Source: Campylobacterota bacterium
GTDB taxonomy: Bacteria > Campylobacterota > Campylobacteria > Campylobacterales > Sulfurovaceae
Assembly: GCA_015488875.1 (NCBI GenBank)
Contig: WFMX01000023.1
Location: 1-5,030, forward strand
Direction of reading: 5' to 3'
DNA: 5,030 nucleotides
Shown here in pieces: positions 1-5,030 of this stretch. How positions within the stretch are numbered: the first letter of the stretch is position 1; each line of letters opens with the position of its first letter. The position numbers were made by a program, and so were the translations under genes. The notes under the pieces are model-generated. The model ran no database searches, had not been told where the DNA came from, and saw only the letters and a list, made by a program, of their open reading frames with translations.

Positions 1-2
1 AT

Positions 3-308
3 ATAGATGATTTCGATACAGACTTCTCTACTCTAGCTATATATATCAAACCTATATACCCTATAGCCCACTTCAACATATACGCCCTATTAGGATACGC
101 TAGTACTACACTAACTAATCTCAATGGAGCAGATAGATCAGTAAATGGTCTATCGTGGGGATTGGGTGCAGAGTATAAGTTCACTACAAACATATCTGCC
201 TTTGTAGACTATACAAGCTTATATGATGATAACGATTTCGATGGTCTAGGTACAGATGCCGACCACAAGATAGATAGTCTCAATGTCGGTGTGAGCTATA
301 GATTTTAG
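3..308 (+). CDS. Outer-membrane beta-barrel protein, C-terminal part (5' end outside window)
   Basis: The reading frame is open from the left edge (first full codon at base 3) to TAG at 306-308 and gives about 101 residues. The peptide alternates polar and hydrophobic/aromatic residues in strand-like blocks (NIYALLGYAS, SWGLGAEYKF, ISAFVDYTSL, SLNVGVSYRF), separated by loops rich in Asp, Gly and Asn. It ends in Tyr-Arg-Phe, and a C-terminal aromatic residue is the usual BAM recognition signal of outer-membrane barrels. The pattern matches OmpA-like/opacity-type small porin-family barrels (8 strands), of which roughly the last four strands are here. Ligand and role cannot be read from this fragment. 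It is convergent with the genes to the right, and its stop lies only 11-12 bp from the left end of the insertion sequence, so any native terminator has been displaced or lost. I see no hairpin plus T-run after the stop. Confidence 0.8.
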   Translation: MDDFDTDFSTLAIYIKPIYPIAHFNIYALLGYASTTLTNLNGADRSVNGLSWGLGAEYKFTTNISAFVDYTSLYDDNDFDGLGTDADHKIDSLNVGVSYRF

Positions 309-319
309 AATGATTGCAC

Positions 320-363
320 GATAGGGGTCTGGTGTGGGATTTGCAGTTTAACCAACCTCTAAG
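320..363 (+). repeat. Left terminal inverted repeat (IRL)
   Basis: Read inward from 320 it begins GATAGGGGTCTGGTGTGGG and is the reverse complement of 1958-2001. The first 36 bases (320-355) match exactly, base 356 differs (C here, T in the partner), and 357-363 match again, giving 43 of 44 matching. The outermost G/C pair may belong to the target rather than the element. Repeats this long are unusual for a simple IS and probably contain the transposase binding site. The orfB stop codon lies just inside, at 370-372. Confidence 0.93.
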
Positions 364-369
364 CTAACC

Positions 370-1596
370 TTACAATCCTGCTTTTGTTCCACTCTTCAAT
401 GCATAAAGCTCCCTTCTTTGGACTTGAATAGTAGTTCCTATTTTCTCTCTACTCCATTCATTGATCATATTGGTATTAACACTCTCTAAAGCCTTTTTGA
501 GTACTTCTGTTGTCTTTTTTGAAACCATTGCACCCATTGATAGTACCAGACTTGTAAAACTACTTTTAGACTGTTCTCTCTCTAAAGATTTCAATTTTCC
601 AAATAGTGACTCTATTAATTGACTACTATGTAATAATTTCTCATTATTATTACAAACTTTCTCTTGCTCTTTGATAAAATCTAAAGTTTGATTAGCTAAC
701 TCTTTTGCTTGATTGGTTTTTAATTTTGATAATTTATCTCCATGGAACTCATAAAACTTCTCATAGCTGTCTTGTTGTAGATTATGTATATTCATAAATC
801 GTTCAATTAGTTTAAATACCTTTACCATCTCACTCCAAGCCTCTATATTGTCTTTAAAGTTTACAATATCACCAAGAATACTCTCTAGCTGTTTATCGTC
901 TTTGGTTTTTGTTTGACTATTTTGGAGTTGATTATATTTTATCAATATTTTATCACCCCATCTCACTAAACCCTCTATATTCATATACCTTGCTTTCTCT
1001 TTTTGTTTAGGTGGTCTATATCCTGCCATAGTTGAATGTTGTAGTTTTTTAGCTATAGAGTTTGCAAAAAGTTTAAACTCACTCCATTTTGTATCTTGCT
1101 CAAGTAGTTTTTTTATAAGTAGTGCAATCTTATGTTTTAAATCATAAATATGTACTGTCTCTGGTGACTCCTCTTGGAATAGTCTAACTCCTAATTTTAT
1201 ATCACTTCCCATATCGGAGACTATTGCTCTTGGTCCTCCTGTTTTTTTAGATGCCTCTTTTAGTTGTTCATATACTATTGCTCCTGTTGAGCTTTTTACT
1301 GGCTGTAAATCTATTATCTTCATATCTTCATATTTTAATGCTCTATCTTTGGGTAAATCTTTTGCTCTTACTCCAATTATCAGTAGTAGTTTCTCTTTGC
1401 CTAGTTGAATGGAGTGGTCTATTATATATATCCAGTCATTTGCTATTGTCAGTTTTTTATTGAGATTGTAATATCCTAGTTTTAACATCCACGATTTTCC
1501 TGAGTTTATTGATGGTGTTCTTTTTAGATCAAACATTAGAGGTAGTATTTTTGATGCTGAGTTCATACTTAGGGAGTATTGTAGGACAAGCTCCAT
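370..1596 (-). CDS. Transposase orfB: DDE catalytic core (open upstream to 1680)
   Basis: The product has 408 residues from ATG 1596, but the frame stays open to 1680, just after a TAA at 1683-1681. The extra upstream codons (ending NNYTYDLKTIKRY) run naturally into the ATG, so translation probably enters by frameshift from orfA rather than at this ATG, giving a 511-residue fusion. Candidate catalytic acids, by position and context in orfB numbering, are D60 in IIDHSIQLG, D128 in AIVSDMGSD and E329 in SQLIESLFGKLK. The last two are separated by a long alpha-helical, Lys/Glu-rich insertion that includes YDLKHKIALLIKKLLE (152-166) and looks like the inserted domain of many IS4/IS66-like enzymes. 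The C-terminal block LFGKLKSLEREQSKSSFTSL resembles unassigned transposases I recall from cyanobacteria and planctomycetes. No internal stop is present. Residue roles are inferred from motif shape, not alignment, and the IS family is undetermined. Confidence 0.85.
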   Translation of the reverse strand: MELVLQYSLSMNSASKILPLMFDLKRTPSINSGKSWMLKLGYYNLNKKLTIANDWIYIIDHSIQLGKEKLLLIIGVRAKDLPKDRALKYEDMKIIDLQPVKSSTGAIVYEQLKEASKKTGGPRAIVSDMGSDIKLGVRLFQEESPETVHIYDLKHKIALLIKKLLEQDTKWSEFKLFANSIAKKLQHSTMAGYRPPKQKEKARYMNIEGLVRWGDKILIKYNQLQNSQTKTKDDKQLESILGDIVNFKDNIEAWSEMVKVFKLIERFMNIHNLQQDSYEKFYEFHGDKLSKLKTNQAKELANQTLDFIKEQEKVCNNNEKLLHSSQLIESLFGKLKSLEREQSKSSFTSLVLSMGAMVSKKTTEVLKKALESVNTNMINEWSREKIGTTIQVQRRELYALKSGTKAGL

Positions 1597-1641
1597 ATAT
1601 CTCTTTATGGTTTTTAAATCATAGGTATAGTTATTTGCCTT

Positions 1642-1695
1642 ACTCTCCTCCTTTTCAATCTTTATGGGAGTATCTTTTTTTTAATTTGACCTTCT
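1642..1695 (-). promoter_or_regulatory. Candidate frameshift stimulators flanking the slippery site
   Basis: On the upstream side, AGAAGG at 1695-1690 (one mismatch to AGGAGG) ends 9 bases before the heptamer, close to the spacing of Shine-Dalgarno-like stimulators known for -1 sites. On the downstream side, ACTCCC (1671-1666) can pair with GGAGAGT (1648-1642) with one bulged A and a 17-base loop. This stem begins only 2 bases after the heptamer and is weak, so I trust it less than the upstream element. Both are inferred from spacing and pairing by eye. Confidence 0.35.
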
Positions 1696-1904
1696 TTGGC
1701 CTCTTCAATCTCTTTGAGTCTGTTTTCTGTATCTATTGCTCTTGTTTTCCACATCTCTTTTCTACGCTTTAAATCATCTATTTGATTTTTGGCTCTTTTC
1801 AAATCTTTTCTTGTTTCAATGTATTTGGCTTTCCAATTATCTCTACTCTTTTCAAAGAATACTACTAGTTTTTTTAATGGGGTTTTATATGGTGTATCTC
1901 TCAT
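1662..1904 (-). CDS. Transposase orfA: basic coiled-coil N-terminal part (frame 0)
   Basis: The 80-residue product starts at ATG 1904 (first ATG in the frame; the frame is closed by TAG at 1944-1946) and ends at TAA 1664-1662. It is very rich in Lys, Arg and Glu with heptad-like spacing from about residue 10 to 70 (LKKLVVFFEKSRDNWK, LKRAKNQIDDLKRRK, ENRLKEIEEAKEG), so it should form a long helix or coiled coil, suited to DNA contact or multimerisation. From memory, a KTP-KKLV-FFEKSRDNWK opening followed by coiled coil is the N-terminus of a group of bacterial DDE transposases, usually continuous with the catalytic domain. Here the frame ends four codons after an A8 run, where a -1 shift joins it to orfB. 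Alone it might act as a regulator, as orfA products of IS3-type elements do. The ribosome site is weak: GAG ends 3 bp before the start codon. Confidence 0.75.
   Translation of the reverse strand: MRDTPYKTPLKKLVVFFEKSRDNWKAKYIETRKDLKRAKNQIDDLKRRKEMWKTRAIDTENRLKEIEEAKEGQIKKKILP
1674..1680 (-). other. Probable programmed -1 ribosomal frameshift site A_AAA_AAG
   Basis: On the minus strand orfA reads ATT AAA AAA AAG ATA CTC CCA TAA, so the codons inside the A8-G run are in the phase of the classical A_AAA_AAG heptamer. Slipping back one base puts the ribosome on AAA then GAT ACT CCC, which is the orfB frame. That frame is open from exactly here because its own stop, TAA 1683-1681, lies just upstream. 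The product would have 76 orfA residues plus 435 from the orfB frame. This heptamer is the best-known -1 signal in bacterial IS elements and dnaX. The same A8 tract could instead cause transcriptional slippage, or mark a simple one-base indel. Confidence 0.72.
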
Positions 1905-1930
1905 TATCTCTGCTTTGTTTTGGAATAAAT

Positions 1931-1936
1931 ATTGTA
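1931..1936 (-). promoter_or_regulatory. Possible -10 box of the transposase promoter
   Basis: TACAAT on the minus strand differs by one base from TATAAT and lies 26 bp before the orfA ATG, inside the element and just inside the right repeat. The surroundings are A/T-rich but I find no good -35 hexamer 16-18 bp upstream. Campylobacterota promoters often lack a clear -35, so this is plausible but weak. A second option is TACTAT at 1952-1947, with TTTAAC inside the repeat 17 bp upstream. Confidence 0.25.
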
Positions 1937-1957
1937 TTTGTTTCTATAGTATTTTTA

Positions 1958-2001
1958 CTTAGAGATTGGTTAAACTGCAAATCCCACACCAGACCCCTAT
2001 C
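1958..2001 (-). repeat. Right terminal inverted repeat (IRR), transposase-upstream end
   Basis: This is the inverted partner of 320-363, with a single internal mismatch over 44 bases. Read on the minus strand from 2001 it begins GATAGGGGTCTGGTGTGGG. It lies upstream of orfA, so bound transposase could also affect the element's own promoter. Beyond the repeat the two ends diverge completely, which sets the inner boundary at 1958. Confidence 0.93.
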
Positions 2002-2036
2002 ACTCAAAAACAATGTCTTTTAATGATATAGTTTGC
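2001..2036. other. Remnant of the original convergent intergenic region
   Basis: About 36 bp between the IS right end and the mutase stop, together with 309-319 on the other side, form the pre-insertion spacer of roughly 45-48 bp between two convergent genes. I see no strong hairpin followed by a T-run on either strand. Only a 4-bp ATTG/CAAT match (313-316 with 2011-2014) could have paired across the now-split site. Confidence 0.5.
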
Positions 2037-3428
2037 TTACTGTGCTGCTGAAACACTCTCTTTTGCCTCTTTTATCAATCTATTGATACTCTCTTCGTAC
2101 TCTTTGGAGAGCTTCTCATCTGTAGACTCAAATCTAGTCACAAGTACTGGTGTAGTATTGCTAGCTCTCACTAGTCCCCAGCCATGCTCAAACTCTATAC
2201 GAACACCATCTATATCAATGATAGATATAACCTTTGGCAGGTATGATGGAGGATTTTGGAGCATCTCTTTGACTCTGTCGATGATGAGAAACTTTTCACT
2301 CTCTGTCGTCTCTACTTTGATCTCTTCAGTAGAAAATACTTGAGGCAATCTATCTATCTCATCATCAAGGTTTATGCCATCATGAATGAGTTCTAGCATA
2401 CGAAGTGTTGCATATATGGCATCATCATAACCAAGATATCGGTGTTTGAAAAATATATGACCACTCACTTCACAAGCAAGATCAGCTCCTGTCTCTCTCA
2501 TCTTGACTTTGAGGTTGGAGTGACCTGTTTTATACATGATCGTCTTTGCACCTCGTCTCTCTAGTTCATCATACATTACTTGCGAACATTTAACTTCACC
2601 TATAATGGTAGGGTTTTCCATCTTCATAGCATAGAGTAGAGCCATCTGGTCACCCTTGATATTGTGCTTATGTGTCAGTACAGCTATACGGTCAGCATCT
2701 CCATCATATGCAAATGCTATATCACCATCTTTTTCCAATGCCTCTTTGACATCCACTAGATTTTTCTCTACTGATGGGTCTGGGTGATGGTTTGGGAATG
2801 TTCCATCTGGCTCCATATACAATCCTTGATAGTTGAATTCAAGGGCATCAAATATATCTGTAATGACCGTATCTACCACACCATTGCCACCATCTATCAC
2901 TATCTTGCTATTCATACCTTTGAGATGGTCAAATGAGTGTATCATATACCCTATATATGGACCTTTTACATCTATATCTATCTTGCTAGTGTCATCAGGT
3001 ATCACTCTGCCGCTGTCAGCTACGATCTCATCGCCTAGACTATATATATCGTCACCGAAAAATGGTGATTTATCCATAGTGATCTTGAAGCCATTGTACT
3101 CGCTAGGGTTGTGTGAGCCTGTGATCATGATGGAGGCATCTGTAGTAATGCCATCAAACTCTACATAGTTCGAGAAGTAGTTAACTGGTGTTGCTACCAT
3201 GCCCATATCCAGCACTTTGCAACCTGCCGCATTGAGTCCGCTAGCTAGATAGTCTCTAAGCTGTGGTGAGTGTGATCTGGCATCATATCCTATGGCTACT
3301 ACCTTGTCGCCACCCACCTTTTGACCTAGATGATATCCTATGAGTTTGACACTTTTTTCATTCAACTCTTTTTGATATATTCCTCGGATATCATACTCTC
3401 TAAATATTGATTTTGTTATGCTACTCAC
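2037..3428 (-). CDS. Phosphomannomutase/phosphoglucomutase (AlgC/ManB type)
   Basis: This 463-residue alpha-D-phosphohexomutase converts mannose-6-P to mannose-1-P and/or glucose-6-P to glucose-1-P in the cytosol, feeding GDP-mannose and UDP-glucose synthesis. Family landmarks are in order: FREYDIRG at residues 9-16, the phosphoserine loop TGSHNP with S105 (103-108), the Mg-binding DGDADR loop (242-247), the sugar-selecting CEVSGH (319-324, E320 and S322) and the phosphate-binding RASNTTP (421-427). Length and the TGSHNP variant match Pseudomonas AlgC, which is dual-specific, so exact substrate preference stays open. The start is GTG at 3428. It overlaps the galE stop as GTGA and has GGAGAGG at 3442-3436, 7 bp upstream, so translation is probably coupled to galE. 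This is the last gene of the operon. The stop is 36 bp from the IS repeat and no intrinsic terminator is evident. The gene appears intact, with no missing key residue. Confidence 0.95.
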   Translation of the reverse strand: MSSITKSIFREYDIRGIYQKELNEKSVKLIGYHLGQKVGGDKVVAIGYDARSHSPQLRDYLASGLNAAGCKVLDMGMVATPVNYFSNYVEFDGITTDASIMITGSHNPSEYNGFKITMDKSPFFGDDIYSLGDEIVADSGRVIPDDTSKIDIDVKGPYIGYMIHSFDHLKGMNSKIVIDGGNGVVDTVITDIFDALEFNYQGLYMEPDGTFPNHHPDPSVEKNLVDVKEALEKDGDIAFAYDGDADRIAVLTHKHNIKGDQMALLYAMKMENPTIIGEVKCSQVMYDELERRGAKTIMYKTGHSNLKVKMRETGADLACEVSGHIFFKHRYLGYDDAIYATLRMLELIHDGINLDDEIDRLPQVFSTEEIKVETTESEKFLIIDRVKEMLQNPPSYLPKVISIIDIDGVRIEFEHGWGLVRASNTTPVLVTRFESTDEKLSKEYEESINRLIKEAKESVSAAQ

Positions 3429-4453
3429 TTTTTGTCCTCTCCATTATTGTATCCATTTGGATTATTCGATTGCCATCTCCAGCCATCTTCACACATCTCT
3501 CTGATGCTTCTCTTTGCTTCCCAACCTAGTATCTCTTTGGCGTATGACGGATCGGCGAAACATGTGGCTATGTCACCATCTCTTCTTTGCACTATTTTGT
3601 ATGGAACATTTCTGCCTGAAGCATCCTCAAAGGCTCGTACCATATCCAAAACAGAGTAGCCATTACCTGTCCCTAGATTGATGGTCATTACATTATCAAA
3701 ACTATTTATCTTTTCTATAGCGTCTACATGACCCTGAGCCAAATCCATCACATGTATATAGTCTCTCACTCCTGTACCATCTGGTGTGTCATAGTCATCA
3801 CCAAATATATTGAGATACTCTCTCTTGCCTACGGCTGTTTGTGCCACGAAAGGCATGAGATTGTTCGGAATGCCCTGTGGATCTTCTCCTATAGTGCCTG
3901 ATATGTGAGCTCCTACTGGGTTGAAGTATCTAAGCAACACTATCTTCCACTCGTTGTCAGATATAAATATATCTCTAAGCATCTCTTCTATAAAAAGCTT
4001 AGTTCGTCCATAAGGATTGGTGGCTGTCGTTGGAAAGTTCTCCTTGATTGGAGTGGTATGCGGATCACCATATACAGTAGCAGAAGAGCTAAAGACTATA
4101 GATTTACAATTGTACTCTTTCATCACTTGACATAAAGTTATGGTTCCACTTAGATTGTAGTCATAATATTTGAGTGGTATATCTACGGATTCTCCTACTG
4201 CTTTGAGGCCTGCGAAGTGTATGACGCTATCTATATCGTATTTGTCAAAGACTTTGATGAGGTCATCTCTGTTTCGGATATCGCCCTCTATCGCAGTTAT
4301 TTTTTTGTCCGTGATACTCTCTACTCTTCTGATGCTCTCGCTAGAAGAGTTGCAAAAGTTATCAAATATGACTATATCATGCCCCTCTTTTAGTAACAAG
4401 ACAGAAGTGTGAGAAGCTATATATCCAGCACCACCAGTTACGAGAATAGACAT
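3425..4453 (-). CDS. galE: UDP-glucose 4-epimerase
   Basis: This 342-residue extended short-chain dehydrogenase interconverts UDP-glucose and UDP-galactose using tightly bound NAD, supplying galactose for LPS, capsule or other surface glycans. It has the N-terminal Rossmann motif TGGAGYIAS (6-14), the GDIR NAD/adenine segment (57-60), HFAGLKAVGES (79-89), the catalytic triad S124 in FSSSATVYGD with Y148 and K152 in NPYGRTK, then LRYFNPVGAH, EDPQGIPNNLMP and DGTGVRDYIHVMD. The whole protein follows the E. coli GalE type (338 residues) more closely than the GalE/Gne I recall from Campylobacter jejuni. One oddity is that the third glycine of GxxGxxG is Ala13. The ATG at 4453 follows the upstream stop by one base, with a modest ATAGG ribosome site 8 bp before it, inside the yfaZ-like gene. 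It shares its last bases with the mutase start. Confidence 0.96.
   Translation of the reverse strand: MSILVTGGAGYIASHTSVLLLKEGHDIVIFDNFCNSSSESIRRVESITDKKITAIEGDIRNRDDLIKVFDKYDIDSVIHFAGLKAVGESVDIPLKYYDYNLSGTITLCQVMKEYNCKSIVFSSSATVYGDPHTTPIKENFPTTATNPYGRTKLFIEEMLRDIFISDNEWKIVLLRYFNPVGAHISGTIGEDPQGIPNNLMPFVAQTAVGKREYLNIFGDDYDTPDGTGVRDYIHVMDLAQGHVDAIEKINSFDNVMTINLGTGNGYSVLDMVRAFEDASGRNVPYKIVQRRDGDIATCFADPSYAKEILGWEAKRSIREMCEDGWRWQSNNPNGYNNGEDKK
3436..3442 (-). promoter_or_regulatory. Ribosome binding site supporting the GTG start of the mutase
   Basis: GGAGAGG on the minus strand sits inside the 3' end of galE, 7 bases before GTG 3428. No ATG lies nearby in frame, and the resulting N-terminus puts FREYDIRG at the family's usual position, so this site decides the non-ATG start. 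Confidence 0.7.
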
Positions 4454-4454
4454 G

Positions 4455-5021
4455 TTAAAAACCTATCTTCATGCCACCATAGAAGCTGCTGTTGTATGTC
4501 TCTGTCCTATTCAAAACAGTATCCACCTCTATGTCTCTGTATCCTACATATAGAGAGACAGCACTTATCACCTCCATAGCTGCTTCAGCTCTGAATTCGA
4601 AGTAATTTTCAGCATCATCAAAAGAGAGTACTGAGGGAGCATATAGTAGCGTACCACTGAAGCTAGCAGTAGGTATACTATCTGCTATAGGTATAGCATA
4701 AGCCGCCTCTAGCACGAAAGGTAAAGCACTATAGTCTTTGAGATTTACATATTTGGCACCAAGTCCGATGCTTAATCCTTCAGAACCTTGAAAATTGTTG
4801 TTTGCGGTTACACCAAATCCAAATAGATTGTCTTGTTTTGTATTCATATAATTTGCATCCAATGATATGACAGTGCCTCCTGTATATTCAGAGAAACTAT
4901 TCATATCTAGTGAACCTTCTACTTCAAAATCATCTGAATTGATATTGAGTCCTATGGCATTTCTAGCGAAAATGGTAGCAGAGCCAAGCAGAAGTAATAT
5001 AGAAATTTTTTTAATCGACAT
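4455..5021 (-). CDS. YfaZ-family outer-membrane protein
   Basis: The 188-residue protein has a short signal peptide: MSIKKISILLLLGSATIFA with likely cleavage after Ala19 (basic start, Leu/Ile core, small residues before the site). The rest has alternating strand patterns, and the C-terminus GGMKIGF ends in Phe, as BAM substrates do. The segment LLYAPSVLSFDDAENYFEFR followed by VSLYVGYRDIEV (about 125-166) is the hallmark of the YfaZ family (Pfam YfaZ), whose members are near 180 residues and have no well-established function. The start ATG 5021 is preceded by GGA at the window edge (5030-5028), so the ribosome site is only partly visible. It is the first visible gene of the operon with galE and the mutase, one base apart from galE. 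This suggests co-expression with surface-sugar precursor enzymes, although direct function in glycan export or binding is only an inference. More operon genes or the promoter may lie beyond the right edge. Confidence 0.88.
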   Translation of the reverse strand: MSIKKISILLLLGSATIFARNAIGLNINSDDFEVEGSLDMNSFSEYTGGTVISLDANYMNTKQDNLFGFGVTANNNFQGSEGLSIGLGAKYVNLKDYSALPFVLEAAYAIPIADSIPTASFSGTLLYAPSVLSFDDAENYFEFRAEAAMEVISAVSLYVGYRDIEVDTVLNRTETYNSSFYGGMKIGF

Positions 5022-5030
5022 GATAAATCC

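Larger units (their letters stand above)
321..2000 (-). mobile_element. Insertion sequence of about 1.68 kb with 43-44 bp inverted repeats and a two-ORF DDE transposase
   Basis: Both ends carry the same long sequence in inverted orientation, and the interior is filled by a transposase read right to left. The orfB stop lies 6 bp inside the left repeat, and the orfA start lies about 53 bp inside the right repeat. There are no passenger genes. Several internal lines are only 20-30% GC, against about 38% in the flanking sugar operon, which suggests recent arrival. The element sits between two convergent host genes and interrupts no coding sequence. Target duplication is unclear: CAC occurs at 317-319 and again at 2001-2003, which would fit a 3-bp duplication if the element is taken as 320-2000, but three bases can match by chance. 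I cannot place the element in a named IS family from memory. The intact ends and near-intact reading frames suggest it may still be active. Confidence 0.9.

Noticed and set aside
1251..1772. Plus-strand open frames rich in Leu, Ser and Phe opposite the transposase
   Set aside because: They are antisense shadows of Lys/Glu-rich minus-strand coding; the hydrophobic look arises from complementing AAA, GAA and similar codons. No ribosome site or family motif supports them.
306..2021. A terminator hairpin split by the IS insertion (ATTG near 313 with CAAT near 2011, then TCTTTT)
   Set aside because: Only four clean base pairs form, followed by mismatches; too weak to call a terminator.
1736..2023. 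Plus-strand 95-residue hydrophobic frame that runs through the right repeat
   Set aside because: It lies opposite orfA and crosses the IS boundary into host spacer, which a real gene would not be expected to do.
2083..4412. Several plus-strand frames of 75-111 residues across the mutase and galE
   Set aside because: They oppose strongly conserved enzymes with every family motif in place; they show no motifs of their own.
1..5030. CRISPR array, tRNA/rRNA, riboswitch or defence system
   Set aside because: No regularly spaced repeats, no tRNA-like cloverleaf, no long untranslated leader and no defence-type protein motifs were seen. Apart from the IS, the window is ordinary envelope-sugar metabolism.

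Overview
The window looks like an AT-rich bacterial chromosome, most likely a Campylobacterota member of the Sulfurimonas/Sulfurovum kind. That assignment is an inference: protein wording, heavy use of ATA and AGA codons, and two small outer-membrane barrels fit it, but no rRNA or other marker is present. The host genes sit near 38-40% GC in the lines I sampled by eye. The mobile element in the middle is nearer 30% over much of its length.

Layout. Positions 3-308 (+) hold the C-terminal third or so of an outer-membrane beta-barrel protein that enters from the left edge. Positions 320/321-2000 are a complete-looking insertion sequence of about 1.68 kb, bounded by 43-44 bp terminal inverted repeats with one mismatch. 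It carries a two-ORF DDE transposase on the minus strand: orfA, a basic coiled-coil N-terminal part, and orfB, the catalytic core. The two overlap by a -1 shift exactly at an A_AAA_AAG slippery heptamer. Positions 2037-5021 hold a tight minus-strand operon read from right to left: a YfaZ-family outer-membrane protein, galE (UDP-glucose 4-epimerase) and an AlgC-type phosphomannomutase/phosphoglucomutase. The gene junctions are a 1-bp gap and a 4-bp GTGA overlap.

How it fits together. The mutase makes hexose-1-phosphates and GalE interconverts UDP-glucose and UDP-galactose, so the pair supplies precursors for LPS, capsule, exopolysaccharide or glycans. The tightly coupled YfaZ-type barrel suggests an envelope role, but its function is not known. 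The IS landed between two convergent genes, about 12 bp after one stop codon and about 37 bp after the other, so it broke no gene. Its transposase points the same way as the sugar operon, and I see no clear terminator on either side. The most interesting points are the probable programmed frameshift that builds a 511-residue transposase, and the unassigned IS family with unusually long end repeats.
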